64,000 bases of DNA from Pseudoduganella umbonata. GTDB lineage: Bacteria; Pseudomonadota; Gammaproteobacteria; Burkholderiales; Burkholderiaceae_D. Below, piece after piece: positions 52,572 through 62,500 of the stretch. Within the stretch, counting starts at the first letter, position 1. The number at the start of each line of letters is the position of its first letter. The notes beneath the pieces were generated by a model, which ran no database searches, was not told the origin of the DNA, and was given only the letters and a program-made list of their open reading frames with translations. Position numbers and translations under genes: made by a program. The stretch is from assembly GCF_014192225.1 (NCBI RefSeq), contig NZ_JACHXS010000015.1, positions 62,001-126,000 on the forward strand, read 5' to 3'.

Positions 52572-54647
52572 ATGACCCGACTTTCCCGCCGCCGCTTCCT
52601 GGGCGGTACGGCCGCCGCCGGCGTGCTCGGCGCGATGTCGCCGCTGCTGCGCGAGGCGCTGGCGGTGCCGGCGCGCCGGGCCACCGGCACGCTGGCCGAC
52701 GTGCGCCACGTCGTCATCCTGATGCAGGAAAACCGCTCCTTCGACCATTATTTCGGCACGCTGGCCGGCGTGCGCGGCTTCGGCGACCGCATGGCGATCC
52801 CGCTGCGCGACGGCCGCACCGTCTGGCAGCAGCACAATGGCCGGCGCATCGTGATGCCGTACCGGCTCGATGCCAGTGCCGGCAATGCCCAGCCGGCGCT
52901 CGACCTGCCGCATACCTGGCCGGATGCCCAGGCCGCGTGGGACGATGGCCGCATGAACGCCTGGCCCCGTTCGAAGACGGATGCGTCGATGGCGCACTAT
53001 GCGCGCGCCGAGCTGCCGATCCAGTTCGCGCTGGCCGAAGCCTTTACGTTGTGCGACGCCTACCACTGCTCGCTGCAGGGCGGCACGAATCCGAACCGGC
53101 TGTTCCTGATGACGGGCACCAACGATCCGTCCGGCCGGCATCGGGGACCGGCGATCGACAACCGCATGGAAGGCTTCGGCCCGCCCGAGCTGGGTTTTAC
53201 GTGGACCACCTATCCGGAGCGGCTGGAAGCGGCCGGCGTCAGCTGGAAGGTCTACACGGACATGGCGGACAACTACGACTGCAATATGCTGACGACGTTC
53301 CGCACCTTCCGCGAGGCCCATGCAGCCAGGCCGAATGCGCTGGCGGACAAGGGCATCAGCAGCACGCTGGGCAATGCCACGCTGGACGGCTTGCGCGACG
53401 ATGTCGTCAACGGCCGCCTGCCGCAGGTGAGCTGGGTGATTTCGCCGCGGCTGTATTCGGAGCATCCGGGGCCGTCGACGCCGGTGCAGGGCGGCGCCTA
53501 CACGCTGCAGGTGCTGGAAGCGCTGCTGGCCGATCCCGAGGTGTGGAGCGGTACCGTGTTCCTGCAGATGTACGACGAGAACGATGCCTTCTTCGACCAC
53601 GTGCCGCCGCCGGCGCCGCCGGCGCTGCTGCGCGACGGTACGCGGTCCGGCAGGTCGACCGTGGCCTTCCGCGACGAATGCCATGGCGACGGCTTCCTGT
53701 ATGGGCTGGGTCCGCGCGTGCCGATGGTGGTGATGTCGCCGTGGAGCAAGGGCGGCTGGGTCAATTCGGAAGTGTTCGACCACACGTCCGTGCTGCGCTT
53801 CCTGGAGCGCCGCTTCGGCGTCGCCGAACCGAATATCGGCGCGTGGCGCCGCGCCGTGTGCGGCGACCTGACCAGCTGCTTCGATTTCGCTTCGCCGGAT
53901 GCCGGAAAGCCGCGCCTGCCCGCATTCGGTACCGCGCAGGCCGATGCGGAACGGGCACGCCAGCGCGCCACGCCGGCCATCGAGGTGCCGGTCGAGGGCG
54001 CGCAGGCGGCACCCCGGCAGGAACCGGGCACGCGGCCATCGCGCGCACTGCCGTATAGGCTCGAAGCGCGCCTTGAAGCGAGGCTCGATGCGCGGCAGGA
54101 GCCACTGGCCGGGCCAGAAGCAGGCGGCGTGCTGCTCACGTTCGTCAACGCCGGCACGGCGGGCGCCGTGTTCCATGTCTACGACCGGCTGCGGCTGGAC
54201 CGCGCGCCACGCCGCTATACGGTGGAGGCGGGCAAGGAGCTGGCCGACCTGTGGACCGTACCCGAGGAGGGGAGTGCCGTCGCGCCGGGCGCGCATGACC
54301 TGTGGATCCTCGGCCCGAACGGCTTTCATCGCGCTCTGCGCGGCAGCGGGCCGCAGGACATCGCGGTGCGCGCCGTGCGCGAGGGCGACCGCCTCGTGCT
54401 GGAATTGCGCAACGGCGGCGCCGTGCCGCGCGATGCGACGCTGACCATGCTGGCCTACGCGGCTGCGGCGCCACGCACGGTCACCGTCGCGCCGGGCAGC
54501 GGCGAACGCCTCGTACTGCCCGGCCCTTGGTACGACGCGCAAGTGGAGAGCGGCGGTGCGGTATGGCGCTTCGCCGGCCGCGTCGAGACGGGGTTCGACG
54601 GCAGCAGCGATCCGGCCATGGCCACTGGCCAGGTGGCTGGCCGGTGA
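52572..54647 (+). CDS. Phosphocholine-type phospholipase C, Tat-secreted
   Basis: A 691-residue secreted phospholipase C of the PlcH/PlcN family, which cleaves phosphatidylcholine or sphingomyelin to phosphocholine. The signal MTRLSRRRFLGGTAAAGVLG is twin-arginine. The catalytic domain opens with MQENRSFDHYFGTLAGVRGF and contains LFLMTGTND and VFLQMYDENDAFFDHVPPP. Two C-terminal DUF756-type beta domains (about 485-670) are family features. A short RLEARLEARLDARQEP repeat sits at the start of the first. The ATG follows ACGGAGGA. Neighbouring BCCT, Rieske and phosphatase genes suggest that the released head group is used. Confidence 0.94.
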   Translation: MTRLSRRRFLGGTAAAGVLGAMSPLLREALAVPARRATGTLADVRHVVILMQENRSFDHYFGTLAGVRGFGDRMAIPLRDGRTVWQQHNGRRIVMPYRLDASAGNAQPALDLPHTWPDAQAAWDDGRMNAWPRSKTDASMAHYARAELPIQFALAEAFTLCDAYHCSLQGGTNPNRLFLMTGTNDPSGRHRGPAIDNRMEGFGPPELGFTWTTYPERLEAAGVSWKVYTDMADNYDCNMLTTFRTFREAHAARPNALADKGISSTLGNATLDGLRDDVVNGRLPQVSWVISPRLYSEHPGPSTPVQGGAYTLQVLEALLADPEVWSGTVFLQMYDENDAFFDHVPPPAPPALLRDGTRSGRSTVAFRDECHGDGFLYGLGPRVPMVVMSPWSKGGWVNSEVFDHTSVLRFLERRFGVAEPNIGAWRRAVCGDLTSCFDFASPDAGKPRLPAFGTAQADAERARQRATPAIEVPVEGAQAAPRQEPGTRPSRALPYRLEARLEARLDARQEPLAGPEAGGVLLTFVNAGTAGAVFHVYDRLRLDRAPRRYTVEAGKELADLWTVPEEGSAVAPGAHDLWILGPNGFHRALRGSGPQDIAVRAVREGDRLVLELRNGGAVPRDATLTMLAYAAAAPRTVTVAPGSGERLVLPGPWYDAQVESGGAVWRFAGRVETGFDGSSDPAMATGQVAGR

Positions 54648-54668
54648 TAAATCGTCCCGCCTTGCCGC

Positions 54669-55520
54669 TTAGCCTGCGATGAAGCCCTGCAAGGCACGGT
54701 TGAACGCCGCCGCATGCGTGGCGATCATGCCGTGCGAAGCACCCGCGATGGTGTGCTTTTCCGCGTGGCCGCACCACTGGAGAAGCTGCGCGACGTTGTC
54801 GCGGTACATGCGCGGGCTTTTCTCGCCTTCGACGAGCAGCACCTTGCAGCGCAGGCCCGCGGCGGCGGCCTGCGTGTAGGCCGGCAGCGGATCGCGGAAT
54901 TGCTTCGGCAGCGTGGACGCGTTGTCGATGGCCATCCTGCGAAAGCCCGGCGGGCTCCTGCGCCAGGCACCCGGCATGCTGACGGAATCGACGAACATCT
55001 CCAGCCCGGCATCGATGGCGCCAGCCTCGATCAGTTCGGCCACGTTCGCGCGCAGCGCCAGCGTTGCCGCCGGCAGTTGCGCCTCTTGCATGCCGTCGAC
55101 CTGCAGCGGACCGCCCGGATCGGCCAGCGTCAGGGACTTGACCAGGTGCGGATATTCGCGCGCCAGGTGGAAGGCCACGCAGCCACCGCGCGAGTGGCCC
55201 ACCACGTGCACCGGTCCGAGTCCCATCATGGCGATGAAGTCGGCCAGTTCCTCGACGTGCGTGCGCCAGCCGAATTCGCCCGGCATGCGGTCCTGGTCGT
55301 CCGGCCAGTAGTGGCTCAGGCTGACCGACATGCAGAAGAACTGCTTCGACAGCACGCTGGCCTGGCTGTTCCAGTAGCGGTAGTCGCACAGGGAACCATG
55401 GATGAACAGCAGCGGTTCGCCATAGCCGGTCGCCACGTAGGGAACCCGGGTGCCCGAGGGCAGCGTGGCGAAGTACACCTCGGGGATGGCCAGGTTCGAC
55501 AGGTCGGTTCGTGCGTTCAT
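54669..55520 (-). CDS. Alpha/beta fold hydrolase
   Basis: A 283-residue single-domain hydrolase. Core motifs are LLFIHGSLCDYRYW (oxyanion region), the nucleophile elbow GHSRGG, and a late AGASHGM carrying the catalytic His. There is no signal peptide, so it should be cytoplasmic. It resembles the large group of esterases, lactonases and dehalogenase-like hydrolases; specificity is not visible. The ATG has AAGGAG about eight bases upstream. It is divergent from a LysR gene with a strong palindrome between them, so it is the likely target of that regulator. Confidence 0.88.
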   Translation of the reverse strand: MNARTDLSNLAIPEVYFATLPSGTRVPYVATGYGEPLLFIHGSLCDYRYWNSQASVLSKQFFCMSVSLSHYWPDDQDRMPGEFGWRTHVEELADFIAMMGLGPVHVVGHSRGGCVAFHLAREYPHLVKSLTLADPGGPLQVDGMQEAQLPAATLALRANVAELIEAGAIDAGLEMFVDSVSMPGAWRRSPPGFRRMAIDNASTLPKQFRDPLPAYTQAAAAGLRCKVLLVEGEKSPRMYRDNVAQLLQWCGHAEKHTIAGASHGMIATHAAAFNRALQGFIAG

Positions 55521-55590
55521 GTTCAAGCTCCTTTGACGCCACTATGCATCACGCACAAGACCAAGAAAATCGCATAATATTGATCGTAAT

Positions 55591-55607
55591 TATCAGATTT
55601 TCTGATA
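55591..55607. promoter_or_regulatory. Perfect LysR-type palindrome between the hydrolase and lysR genes
   Basis: TATCAGA-TTT-TCTGATA is a perfect 7-bp dyad and contains ATC-N9-GAT, the classic LysR box. It lies 70 bases from the hydrolase start and 54 bases from the regulator start, in an unusually AT-rich patch. Two GATCGAC repeats follow at 55622-55639. Confidence 0.65.
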
Positions 55608-55660
55608 TTGGCTCGGCCATTGATCGACCATCGATCGACTATTGAAAGCAATGCATTGCC

Positions 55661-56512
55661 ATGAAAGCACTCGACCTGGATGTCCTGACGATGATCGTCG
55701 CGGTGGCCGATACCGGCAACATCAGCCGTGCGGCGGAAGTCGTGCATCGCTCGCAGTCCGCGGTGAGCATGCAGATCAAGACGCTCGAAGCGGCGCTCGG
55801 CAAGCCGCTGTTCGTGCGCAAGCCGAGAAGCGTGACGCCCACGCAGGACGGCGAAGTGCTGCTGATGTACGCGCGGCGCATGCTGGCGCTGCGCGAAGAA
55901 GCATGGGCCGCCGTGGTGCGGCCCGATATCACCGGCCGTGTCGTCATCGGCGTGCCGGACGACTATGCCTCGTCGCTGCTGCCGGCGATCCTGAAAAAAT
56001 TTTCGGCCACCTATCCGAAGGTCGAGATCCAGGTGGTCGGCCTGCCCAGCGTGGCGCTGGCGCCGATGGTCAAGGACGGTTCGGTCGACCTGGTCTGCGC
56101 CACGCGCGTCAAGGGCCTGTCGGGGGAATTCATCCGCTTCGAGCCGATGGTCTGGGCGGCCTCGCCCAGCGCGAACGACATCTGGCGCGAGCGGCCGCTG
56201 CCGATCGCGGTGTTCCTGCCCGGCAGCGTCGCGCGGGAAAACGCCATCCGCAGCCTGGAGCGGGCGAAGATCACGTACCGCACATCGTTTGAAAGCCCCA
56301 GCCTGATGGGGCTGCTCAGCATGGTCGAAGCCGGGCTCGCGGTGGCGCCGCTGGCGCAGTGCGCGGTGCCCCGGCACCTGACCCTGCTGGGCCAGGCGCA
56401 GGGCCTGCCGGAAATCGATGCACTGGAAGTCATCCTGGCGCGCAGCGCCAAGTCGCGGCGGCCGCCATGCGATTTCCTGGCCGAGCGGATCATGGCGGAA
56501 CTGCGCCGCTGA
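55661..56512 (+). CDS. LysR family regulator
   Basis: A 283-residue LysR-type regulator. The helix-turn-helix region reads VAVADTGNISRAAEVVHRSQSAVSMQIKTLE, and the effector domain (about 90-280) is complete though slightly short. The ribosome site is weak. It is divergent from the alpha/beta hydrolase gene with a perfect LysR box between them, so it probably controls that gene and itself. The inducer is unknown. Confidence 0.9.
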   Translation: MKALDLDVLTMIVAVADTGNISRAAEVVHRSQSAVSMQIKTLEAALGKPLFVRKPRSVTPTQDGEVLLMYARRMLALREEAWAAVVRPDITGRVVIGVPDDYASSLLPAILKKFSATYPKVEIQVVGLPSVALAPMVKDGSVDLVCATRVKGLSGEFIRFEPMVWAASPSANDIWRERPLPIAVFLPGSVARENAIRSLERAKITYRTSFESPSLMGLLSMVEAGLAVAPLAQCAVPRHLTLLGQAQGLPEIDALEVILARSAKSRRPPCDFLAERIMAELRR

Positions 56513-56711
56513 GCGGGTGCCTGCTGCCGATGGACCGGCAAGCCCGCCGGCAGTGGCATGTTGAAGGGGCCTGTCGCAACGGCGCGTCACCGTACCGGCG
56601 CCACCGGCGAAAGCGTGGAAGTTATGGCAACACCATGCTAGATTGAAATTCCGCCCCGGCACCGTGCCGCCACGCGCCCATATCTCGACCGTCGCTACCA
56701 TGGAGAGCCAC

Positions 56712-58457
56712 ATGTCCGTCGTCCAGAAGCCTGTCCGCCTTGCCATCGCCTTGTCCGCGTGCCTGCTGGTTTCGACGGCGCAGGCGGACCCGATTCCCGG
56801 GCCGCAGCGCCAGCTCGTCAACAGTACCCTGTGGCAGCAGCATGCGCCCGAGTATGCACTGATCAGCCGCGCCACCTTTGCGGCCGCCACCGCCGCGCTG
56901 AAGAGCGCGCTGGCATCGCGCGGGTCGGCCGCGATCGAGCAGCCCGACGGCGGCGCGGGCAAGCCGCCGGCGGTCATCGTCGACCTCGACGAGACCATGC
57001 TCGACAACTCGCCCTACCAGGCCTGGCTGGCGCGGCGCGGCGTGGAGTTTTCCGAGCCCACGTGGGATGCATGGATCGCGCTGAAGCAGGCCAGGGCGCT
57101 GCCGGGCGCGATCGAGTTTGCCAATGCCGCCGTGAAGAGCGGCAAGGTCACGCTTTTCTATGTCAGCAACCGGGAATGCAAGGATGCCGCGCATTGCCCG
57201 AACCGCAGCAACACGATGGAAAACATGGCCGCCCTCGGTTTTCCCGGCGCCACCGACCCCAGCCGGTTCCTGTTCAAGGTTCCCGGCGACCCGCGCGGCG
57301 ACAAGGTCACGCGCCGCAAACAGATCGCCGAGAAGCACCGCATCGTCATGCTGGTCGGCGACGACATGCGCGACATCCTGCCGCAGGAAGACGTGAAAGC
57401 GCTTGCCGATCCGGGCTCCGCCATCGGCCGGCGGGCAGGCGACGAGATCGGCAAGCGCTGGTTCATCCTGCCCAACGCGATGTACGGCGGTTGGCTGAGC
57501 GGCCTGGGCAAGACCGCGGACGCGCAGTTCGCCAACTTGCGGGCCGCGCCGCTGCCGGCCGCCGATGCGCCCGTGCTGGCAAGCTGGAACCTGGCCTGGC
57601 TGCTGACGCCGGCGACCTACGACGAACTGCTGCCCGCCTGCCGCAAGACCGGCCAGATCCGCAGCAACGAACGCGCCATTCCCTGCACGCCGGGCCGTGA
57701 CCCGATCCCGCAGCGGCAGGCGGCCGACTTCGATGCGCTGGCCACGGTCGCCGGCCGGCTGCATGCGGATGTCGTCGCGCTGCAAGAGGTGGACGGACCG
57801 GCAGCGGCGGCAATGGTATTCCGGCAGGGCTGGAAGGTGGACTGCTTCGTGTCGCGCGCCCATGTGCAGAAGGTGGGCTTTGCCATCCGCGAGGGCATTC
57901 CCTACCAGTGCAACCCTGAATTCGCCGCGCTCGATGTCGATGGCGCCTCGCGTGCCGGCGCCGACCTGACGCTGTATCCGGGCACGCCGCAGGCGGTGCG
58001 GCTGTTGGGCGTCCACCTGAAAAGCGGCTGCGTCGACGGTTCGCTGAAGACCAGCACCAGCGAACCTTGCAAGTCGCTGCGGCGGCAGGTTCCCGTGGTG
58101 GAGCAATGGGTCGATGCGCGCGCCGCGGAAGGCGGGCGCTTCGCCGTGCTGGGCGACTTCAATCGCGCCCTCGACCAGGATGCGAAATACAGCGCCGGGC
58201 CGGACGAAGCCGCGCCGGCCTCGGTGTTCCGCGCCCTCAGCGACGGCAAGCCGGCCGGCGCCGTGCTGCGGCGCGCCACCGAACGCTCCTGCTTCGATGG
58301 CGATCCCCACGACGGTCCGCCGATCGACAACATCCTCGTCAGCCAGTCGCTGGCCGAAGGCCGCACCCTCGACGCGGCGCACCTGCGTTACGACAAGGCG
58401 CTGGCAGAGGGCCGCATCCTGTCCGATCACTGCCCGATCCTGCTGCGCCTGCAGTAA
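56712..58457 (+). CDS. Secreted HAD acid phosphatase fused to an EEP (endonuclease/exonuclease/phosphatase) domain
   Basis: A 581-residue exported protein. The signal peptide (about 1-25, ending STAQA) is followed by a class C acid phosphatase (e(P4)-like HAD) domain: Asp91 and Asp93 in VDLDETMLDN, FYVSNRE, and VGDDMRDI. From about residue 290 an EEP fold follows: SWNLAWLL, VALQEVDG, LLGVHLKSGC, LGDFNRAL and the final DHCPILLRL. These are normally separate proteins; together they could strip phosphate from nucleotides or phosphocholine after cutting a diester. ATG 56712 has GGAGAG at good spacing. Its 3' end has a near-duplicate at 58615-58639. Confidence 0.88.
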   Translation: MSVVQKPVRLAIALSACLLVSTAQADPIPGPQRQLVNSTLWQQHAPEYALISRATFAAATAALKSALASRGSAAIEQPDGGAGKPPAVIVDLDETMLDNSPYQAWLARRGVEFSEPTWDAWIALKQARALPGAIEFANAAVKSGKVTLFYVSNRECKDAAHCPNRSNTMENMAALGFPGATDPSRFLFKVPGDPRGDKVTRRKQIAEKHRIVMLVGDDMRDILPQEDVKALADPGSAIGRRAGDEIGKRWFILPNAMYGGWLSGLGKTADAQFANLRAAPLPAADAPVLASWNLAWLLTPATYDELLPACRKTGQIRSNERAIPCTPGRDPIPQRQAADFDALATVAGRLHADVVALQEVDGPAAAAMVFRQGWKVDCFVSRAHVQKVGFAIREGIPYQCNPEFAALDVDGASRAGADLTLYPGTPQAVRLLGVHLKSGCVDGSLKTSTSEPCKSLRRQVPVVEQWVDARAAEGGRFAVLGDFNRALDQDAKYSAGPDEAAPASVFRALSDGKPAGAVLRRATERSCFDGDPHDGPPIDNILVSQSLAEGRTLDAAHLRYDKALAEGRILSDHCPILLRLQ

Positions 58458-58639
58458 GCCCTGTGTAGCGGGTGTTCGGCACCACCGGCGTCTGCGCCAC
58501 TGGTGTCGGACACATTCATGTGTCGGACACCGGTTTCCTCGTAGATAGTCAGCCAGCGTCACGCAAAAACCGGTGTCCGACACCTGTGAAGCGGTGTCCG
58601 ACACCGATGCTTCTGATCCTCCTGCGCCTCCAGTAAGCC
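58436..58639 (+). repeat. 25-bp near-direct repeat of a gene end flanking the palindrome block
   Basis: Positions 58436-58460 and 58615-58639 are identical except for two G/C changes. Both encode the same ending, ILLRLQ then stop TAA, and both differences are silent third-position changes. The second copy has no gene body before it. Between them lies the palindromic repeat block. The region from 58640 to 58886 holds nothing else recognisable apart from the leader of the next gene. Confidence 0.8.
58471..58606. repeat. Block of five GGTGTCSGACACC palindromic repeats
   Basis: Five copies of a short palindrome lie at 58471-58483 (GGTGTTCGGCACC, degenerate), 58501-58513, 58520-58531, 58571-58584 and 58592-58606. 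The third and fourth copies with their flanks form a 17-bp perfect inverted repeat (58520-58536 with 58567-58583) about 30 bases apart. This resembles REP/BIME-type dispersed elements. The block is bracketed by a 25-bp near-direct repeat of the upstream gene end. Confidence 0.85.
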
Positions 58640-58886
58640 GGTGTTAGCTGGCCGCAACAAGCGAATATATTGCAAAACCGGCCTGACCAATCTAGAATGG
58701 GCCTGACCGGATGTGCTGGCTTTTTTGCAACTCCGGCAGCATCACCGCAGCATTGACCGTCTTCGGGCAAGGCCTGGTTCAGCATGCCCCGGCCGCCCCC
58801 GAAGCGGCGCGGGACACGCGAGGTGTCCCACGGCGACCGCTCCCCGCGGCGCTTCCGACATCACAATAACCAGATCGGAGACATGC

Positions 58887-59483
58887 TTGAACACCCATGA
58901 CCTTTTCAAGGCCCTGGCATTTACCGCCATGGGCACCGCCCTCGCCACCAGTCCCGCACACGCGAGCTTTTTGCCGCTGCAGAACGCCGTCATCACGGCC
59001 ACCTACAACGGCGAAGCGGCCGGCATGCTGGGCCTCGACCACGATTTCGCCAGCGAACCCGGTTCGAACACCACCGGGCTGGATCCGACCGGCACGGGCG
59101 TCGAATTCCTGACGGCCGACTTCCTGTTCGGCATCGATTTCTCCGCCGACGGCGCATTGACCGTGATCGCCAACAGCGCGATCCCGACCGGCGCCTACAG
59201 CATGCGCTTCGACTTCGGCAACAGCCTGGCCAGCCCGATCAGCGCCTTCACGTTCGCCGGCACCGAGGGCGCCAGCGGCGTGCCGGGGCTGTCGATCGTC
59301 GATTCCCACACGCTCGCGCTCGAGCTGGGCGATATCGAATGGGACGAGTTCGGCGCCATCACGGCCCGCATCGAGACCGCCGCGGCGGTTCCCGAGCCAT
59401 CGACTGCCGCGCTGCTGTTTGCCGGCATGGCGGGGCTCGCGCTGGCAAGGCGCCCACACCGCCGGCACCTGCACCGCCACTGA
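58887..59483 (+). CDS. PEP-CTERM exosortase substrate, small
   Basis: A 198-residue exported protein. A signal peptide (about 1-25, ending SPAHA) leads to a beta-rich body without known catalytic motif, then the C-terminal sorting tag VPEPSTAALLFAGMAGLALA followed by an Arg/His-rich tail. I infer a TTG start because CGGAGA lies five bases upstream and the signal peptide then has a normal length; the ATG at 58883 is out of frame and stops after five codons. It precedes the pectinase gene by 83 bases. It is the second PEP-CTERM protein in the window. The role is probably envelope or extracellular-matrix related. Confidence 0.83.
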   Translation: MNTHDLFKALAFTAMGTALATSPAHASFLPLQNAVITATYNGEAAGMLGLDHDFASEPGSNTTGLDPTGTGVEFLTADFLFGIDFSADGALTVIANSAIPTGAYSMRFDFGNSLASPISAFTFAGTEGASGVPGLSIVDSHTLALELGDIEWDEFGAITARIETAAAVPEPSTAALLFAGMAGLALARRPHRRHLHRH

Positions 59484-59566
59484 CACCGTTCAGCAAGGAG
59501 CAACCCCGCATTGACAGGGCGGGGCGGCTTCGCACGTCAATTCGTTTCCTCCAACAGGAGCATCAC

Positions 59567-62500
59567 ATGCGATTTCCAGCATTCAAGGCGGCGCTGTGCG
59601 CCGCATTCCTGCTCGGCGCGGTGCCGGGCCACGGCGCCGATCCGGTCGATCCGGCGCGCCAGGCTGCGCCACTCGACGGGTGGGCCAGCCAGGGCGGCGG
59701 CACGCGGGGCGGTTCGGCCGCGCCGGCAGAGCAGATCTACACCGTGAACAACCGCGCGCAGCTGCTGGCGGCAATCCACAACGGCGGCACCAGCGCGAAG
59801 ATCATCAAGCTGGCCGGCACCATCGACATGACCGAAGGCCAGCCGTTCGCCAGCAGCGCCGACCAGGCCGCGCGGGGCGCCATCCGCCTGAAAAGCAATA
59901 CGACACTGATCGGCGGCGCGGCCAATGCCGGCATCGTCAACGGCCACATCGTGCTGTCGAACGTCTCGCAGGTCATCATCCGCAACCTGAAGCTGGTCAA
60001 TCCGTGCGACGTTGGGCCCGTCTGGGATCCCACCGACGGCGCCACCGGCAACTGGAATTCGGCCTTCGACGCGATCGGCATCTCCGGGTCGGATCACGTG
60101 TGGGTCGATCACGTCAGCTTCACCGATGCGCCGGTCACGGACGACCTGCTGCCGGTCGAGAACGACCATGTGAAGCAATGCCACGACGGCGCGCTCGACA
60201 TCACCAACGGTTCCGACTACGTGACGGTGTCGTACAACCTGTTCGAGCAGCACAACAAGAACAACCTGGTCGGCGGCAGCGACAGCGCCACCGGCGACGA
60301 AGGCAAGCTGCGCGTCACCTTCAGCAACAACGTGTTCCGCGACGTGGCCAGCCGTGCGCCGCGGGTGCGCTTCGGCCAGGTCCACCTGTTCAACAATTAC
60401 TATGCCGGCGCGAAGGCGCACCCCGTGTACCCGGTGAGCTACGCCGTCGGCGTGGGCACCGCGGCGAAGATCCTGTCGCACAACAACGTGTTCGACGTCG
60501 CCGGGGCCGGCGCCTGTTCCGCCGTGGTCAGGGACTTTTCCGGCGCCATCGCAGGCGCGTTCCAGGACACCGGCTCGCGGCTGAACGGCGCGGCCCTCGG
60601 TGCCTGCGGCGTGCCCGCCAGCGCCGGCTGGACCCCGCCGTACGCATTCAGCGTTCGCCCGGTGGCGCTGGTGAAGGCCAACGCGCTGGCGCAGTCCGGC
60701 GGCGGCAAGCTGACGACCACCGTGACCGGCACCGGCAGCACGACGATCGACACCGGTCCGAGCCTGGCCTGCCCGGCGACCGGCCTGTATTTCTGCGACG
60801 ATTTCCAGGGCGGCAATGCGGCGAAATGGGACCTGCTGCCGGTCGCCGGCCCGAACGGCAGCTTCCGCGTGCAGGATGAAGTGGCCGGCAGCGCGAACAA
60901 GGTGCTGCAGTACACGGCCGCGTCGACCGGCGGCGTGCTGGCGCTGATCAAGCCGGCCGGGCTGGACAAGGTGCCGTCGGGCGATTACTTCGTCGAGGCG
61001 CGCATCCGCCCGATGACCAACGGCACCACGGGCAACAAGCACCTGTACCTGGTGACGCGCTATGTCGATGCCGGCAACTGGTACGGCGGCGGCCTGAACG
61101 TGCAGAGCAGCACCTCCAGCACGCAGGTCGAGATCGCGAAGATGTTCGCCGGCGCGCTGAGCCGGCCGAAGCAGGTGCGCAAGCCGGTCGCAATGGATGG
61201 CCCGTTCTACACGGTGCGTTTCGAGATGATCGGCAGCACGCTGACGGTGTACCTCGATGGCGAGAACCTGGGCTCGGTGACCGACAGCGCCTTCGCCGCG
61301 CGCGGCCTGGTGGGCCTGTACACGGCCAACAAATCGTTCCAGATCGACGACGTGCGGATCGGCGACCCGGCCCTGAAACCCGCGCAGATGACGCTCGCCC
61401 CCGCCGTGACGACCTATGCCGCGGAGGCGGGCGACGTGCCGCTGCAGGTGACCGTGAATGCCCGCGCCCCCGACGGCACGGCGGACAGCTACACGGCGGT
61501 GTCGAGCAACCCGGCGGTGGCAACCGTCAGCGTGGACGGCAACGTCGCCACGATCACGCCGGTCGGCGGCGGCACGGCGAAGATCGTCTTCACGTCCGGC
61601 TCGGATCCGCTGCTGGTGCGCACGATCGACGCCACCATTGCCCCGCAATTCGTGCAGCCGGCGCAGACCTACACGCTCGACAATGCCGCATACCCGGCCG
61701 CGCTGGCCGATGCCGAGCCGGTCGACGTGTCGTTGAAACTCGTGTTCGACAGGCCGCCGGTACTGGGCAGCGGCGGCAGCATCCGCGTGTTCCGCAAGGC
61801 CGACGATGCGCTGGTCGACGTGGTACGGCTCACCGGCGAAACCGATGTGATCGGCCATGCCGGGCAGTCGCAGGTGCGCAAGGTGAACACGACGCCGATC
61901 CGGATCGACGGCAATGCGGCGACCATCCGGCTGCACGGCAACAAGCTCGAATACGGTACCGAATACTACGTCGCGATATCGGACGGCGTATTCACCGGCA
62001 CCGCGCTGGGCGGCGTTCCGTTCGCCGGCATCGGCAGGCTGGGCAACTGGTCGTTCACTACCGCTGCCGCGGCGCCGGCGGGCGACACGGTCACGGTCGA
62101 CGACGATGGCGCGGCGGATTTCCGTACGGTCCAGGGCGCGCTCAACCACGCGATGCAGTACTTCGACAAGGCCGCGCCGGTGACCATCCGCGTGAAGAAC
62201 GGCACGTACGAAGAGCTGCTGTACCTGCGTGGCAAGGACAATGTCAGCATCACCGGCGAGAGCCGCGACGGCGTCGTGATCCGCTATACCAACAACGACT
62301 CGCTGAATTCGGGCACCGGCGCCAGCCAGGGGGCGGGCACCAGCGGGGTACGCGGCGGCCGCGCGATCATGCTGGTCGAAGCGGTCGACATGCTCACCCT
62401 GGAATCGCTCACCTTCAACAACACGACACTGCGCTCGCCGGCCATTTCGGCGCAGGCCGAAACGCTGTACTTCAACAGCGACGGCGGGCGGCTGGTGGCG

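Noticed and set aside
58471..58606. Possible small CRISPR array
   Set aside because: The units are palindromic, only about 13 bases long and unevenly spaced, some are inverted, there are no uniform spacers and no cas genes in the window.
58883..58900. ATG at 58883 as the start of the small PEP-CTERM gene
   Set aside because: It is out of frame and reaches a stop after five codons; TTG at 58887 is in frame with the signal peptide and has a ribosome site at good spacing.
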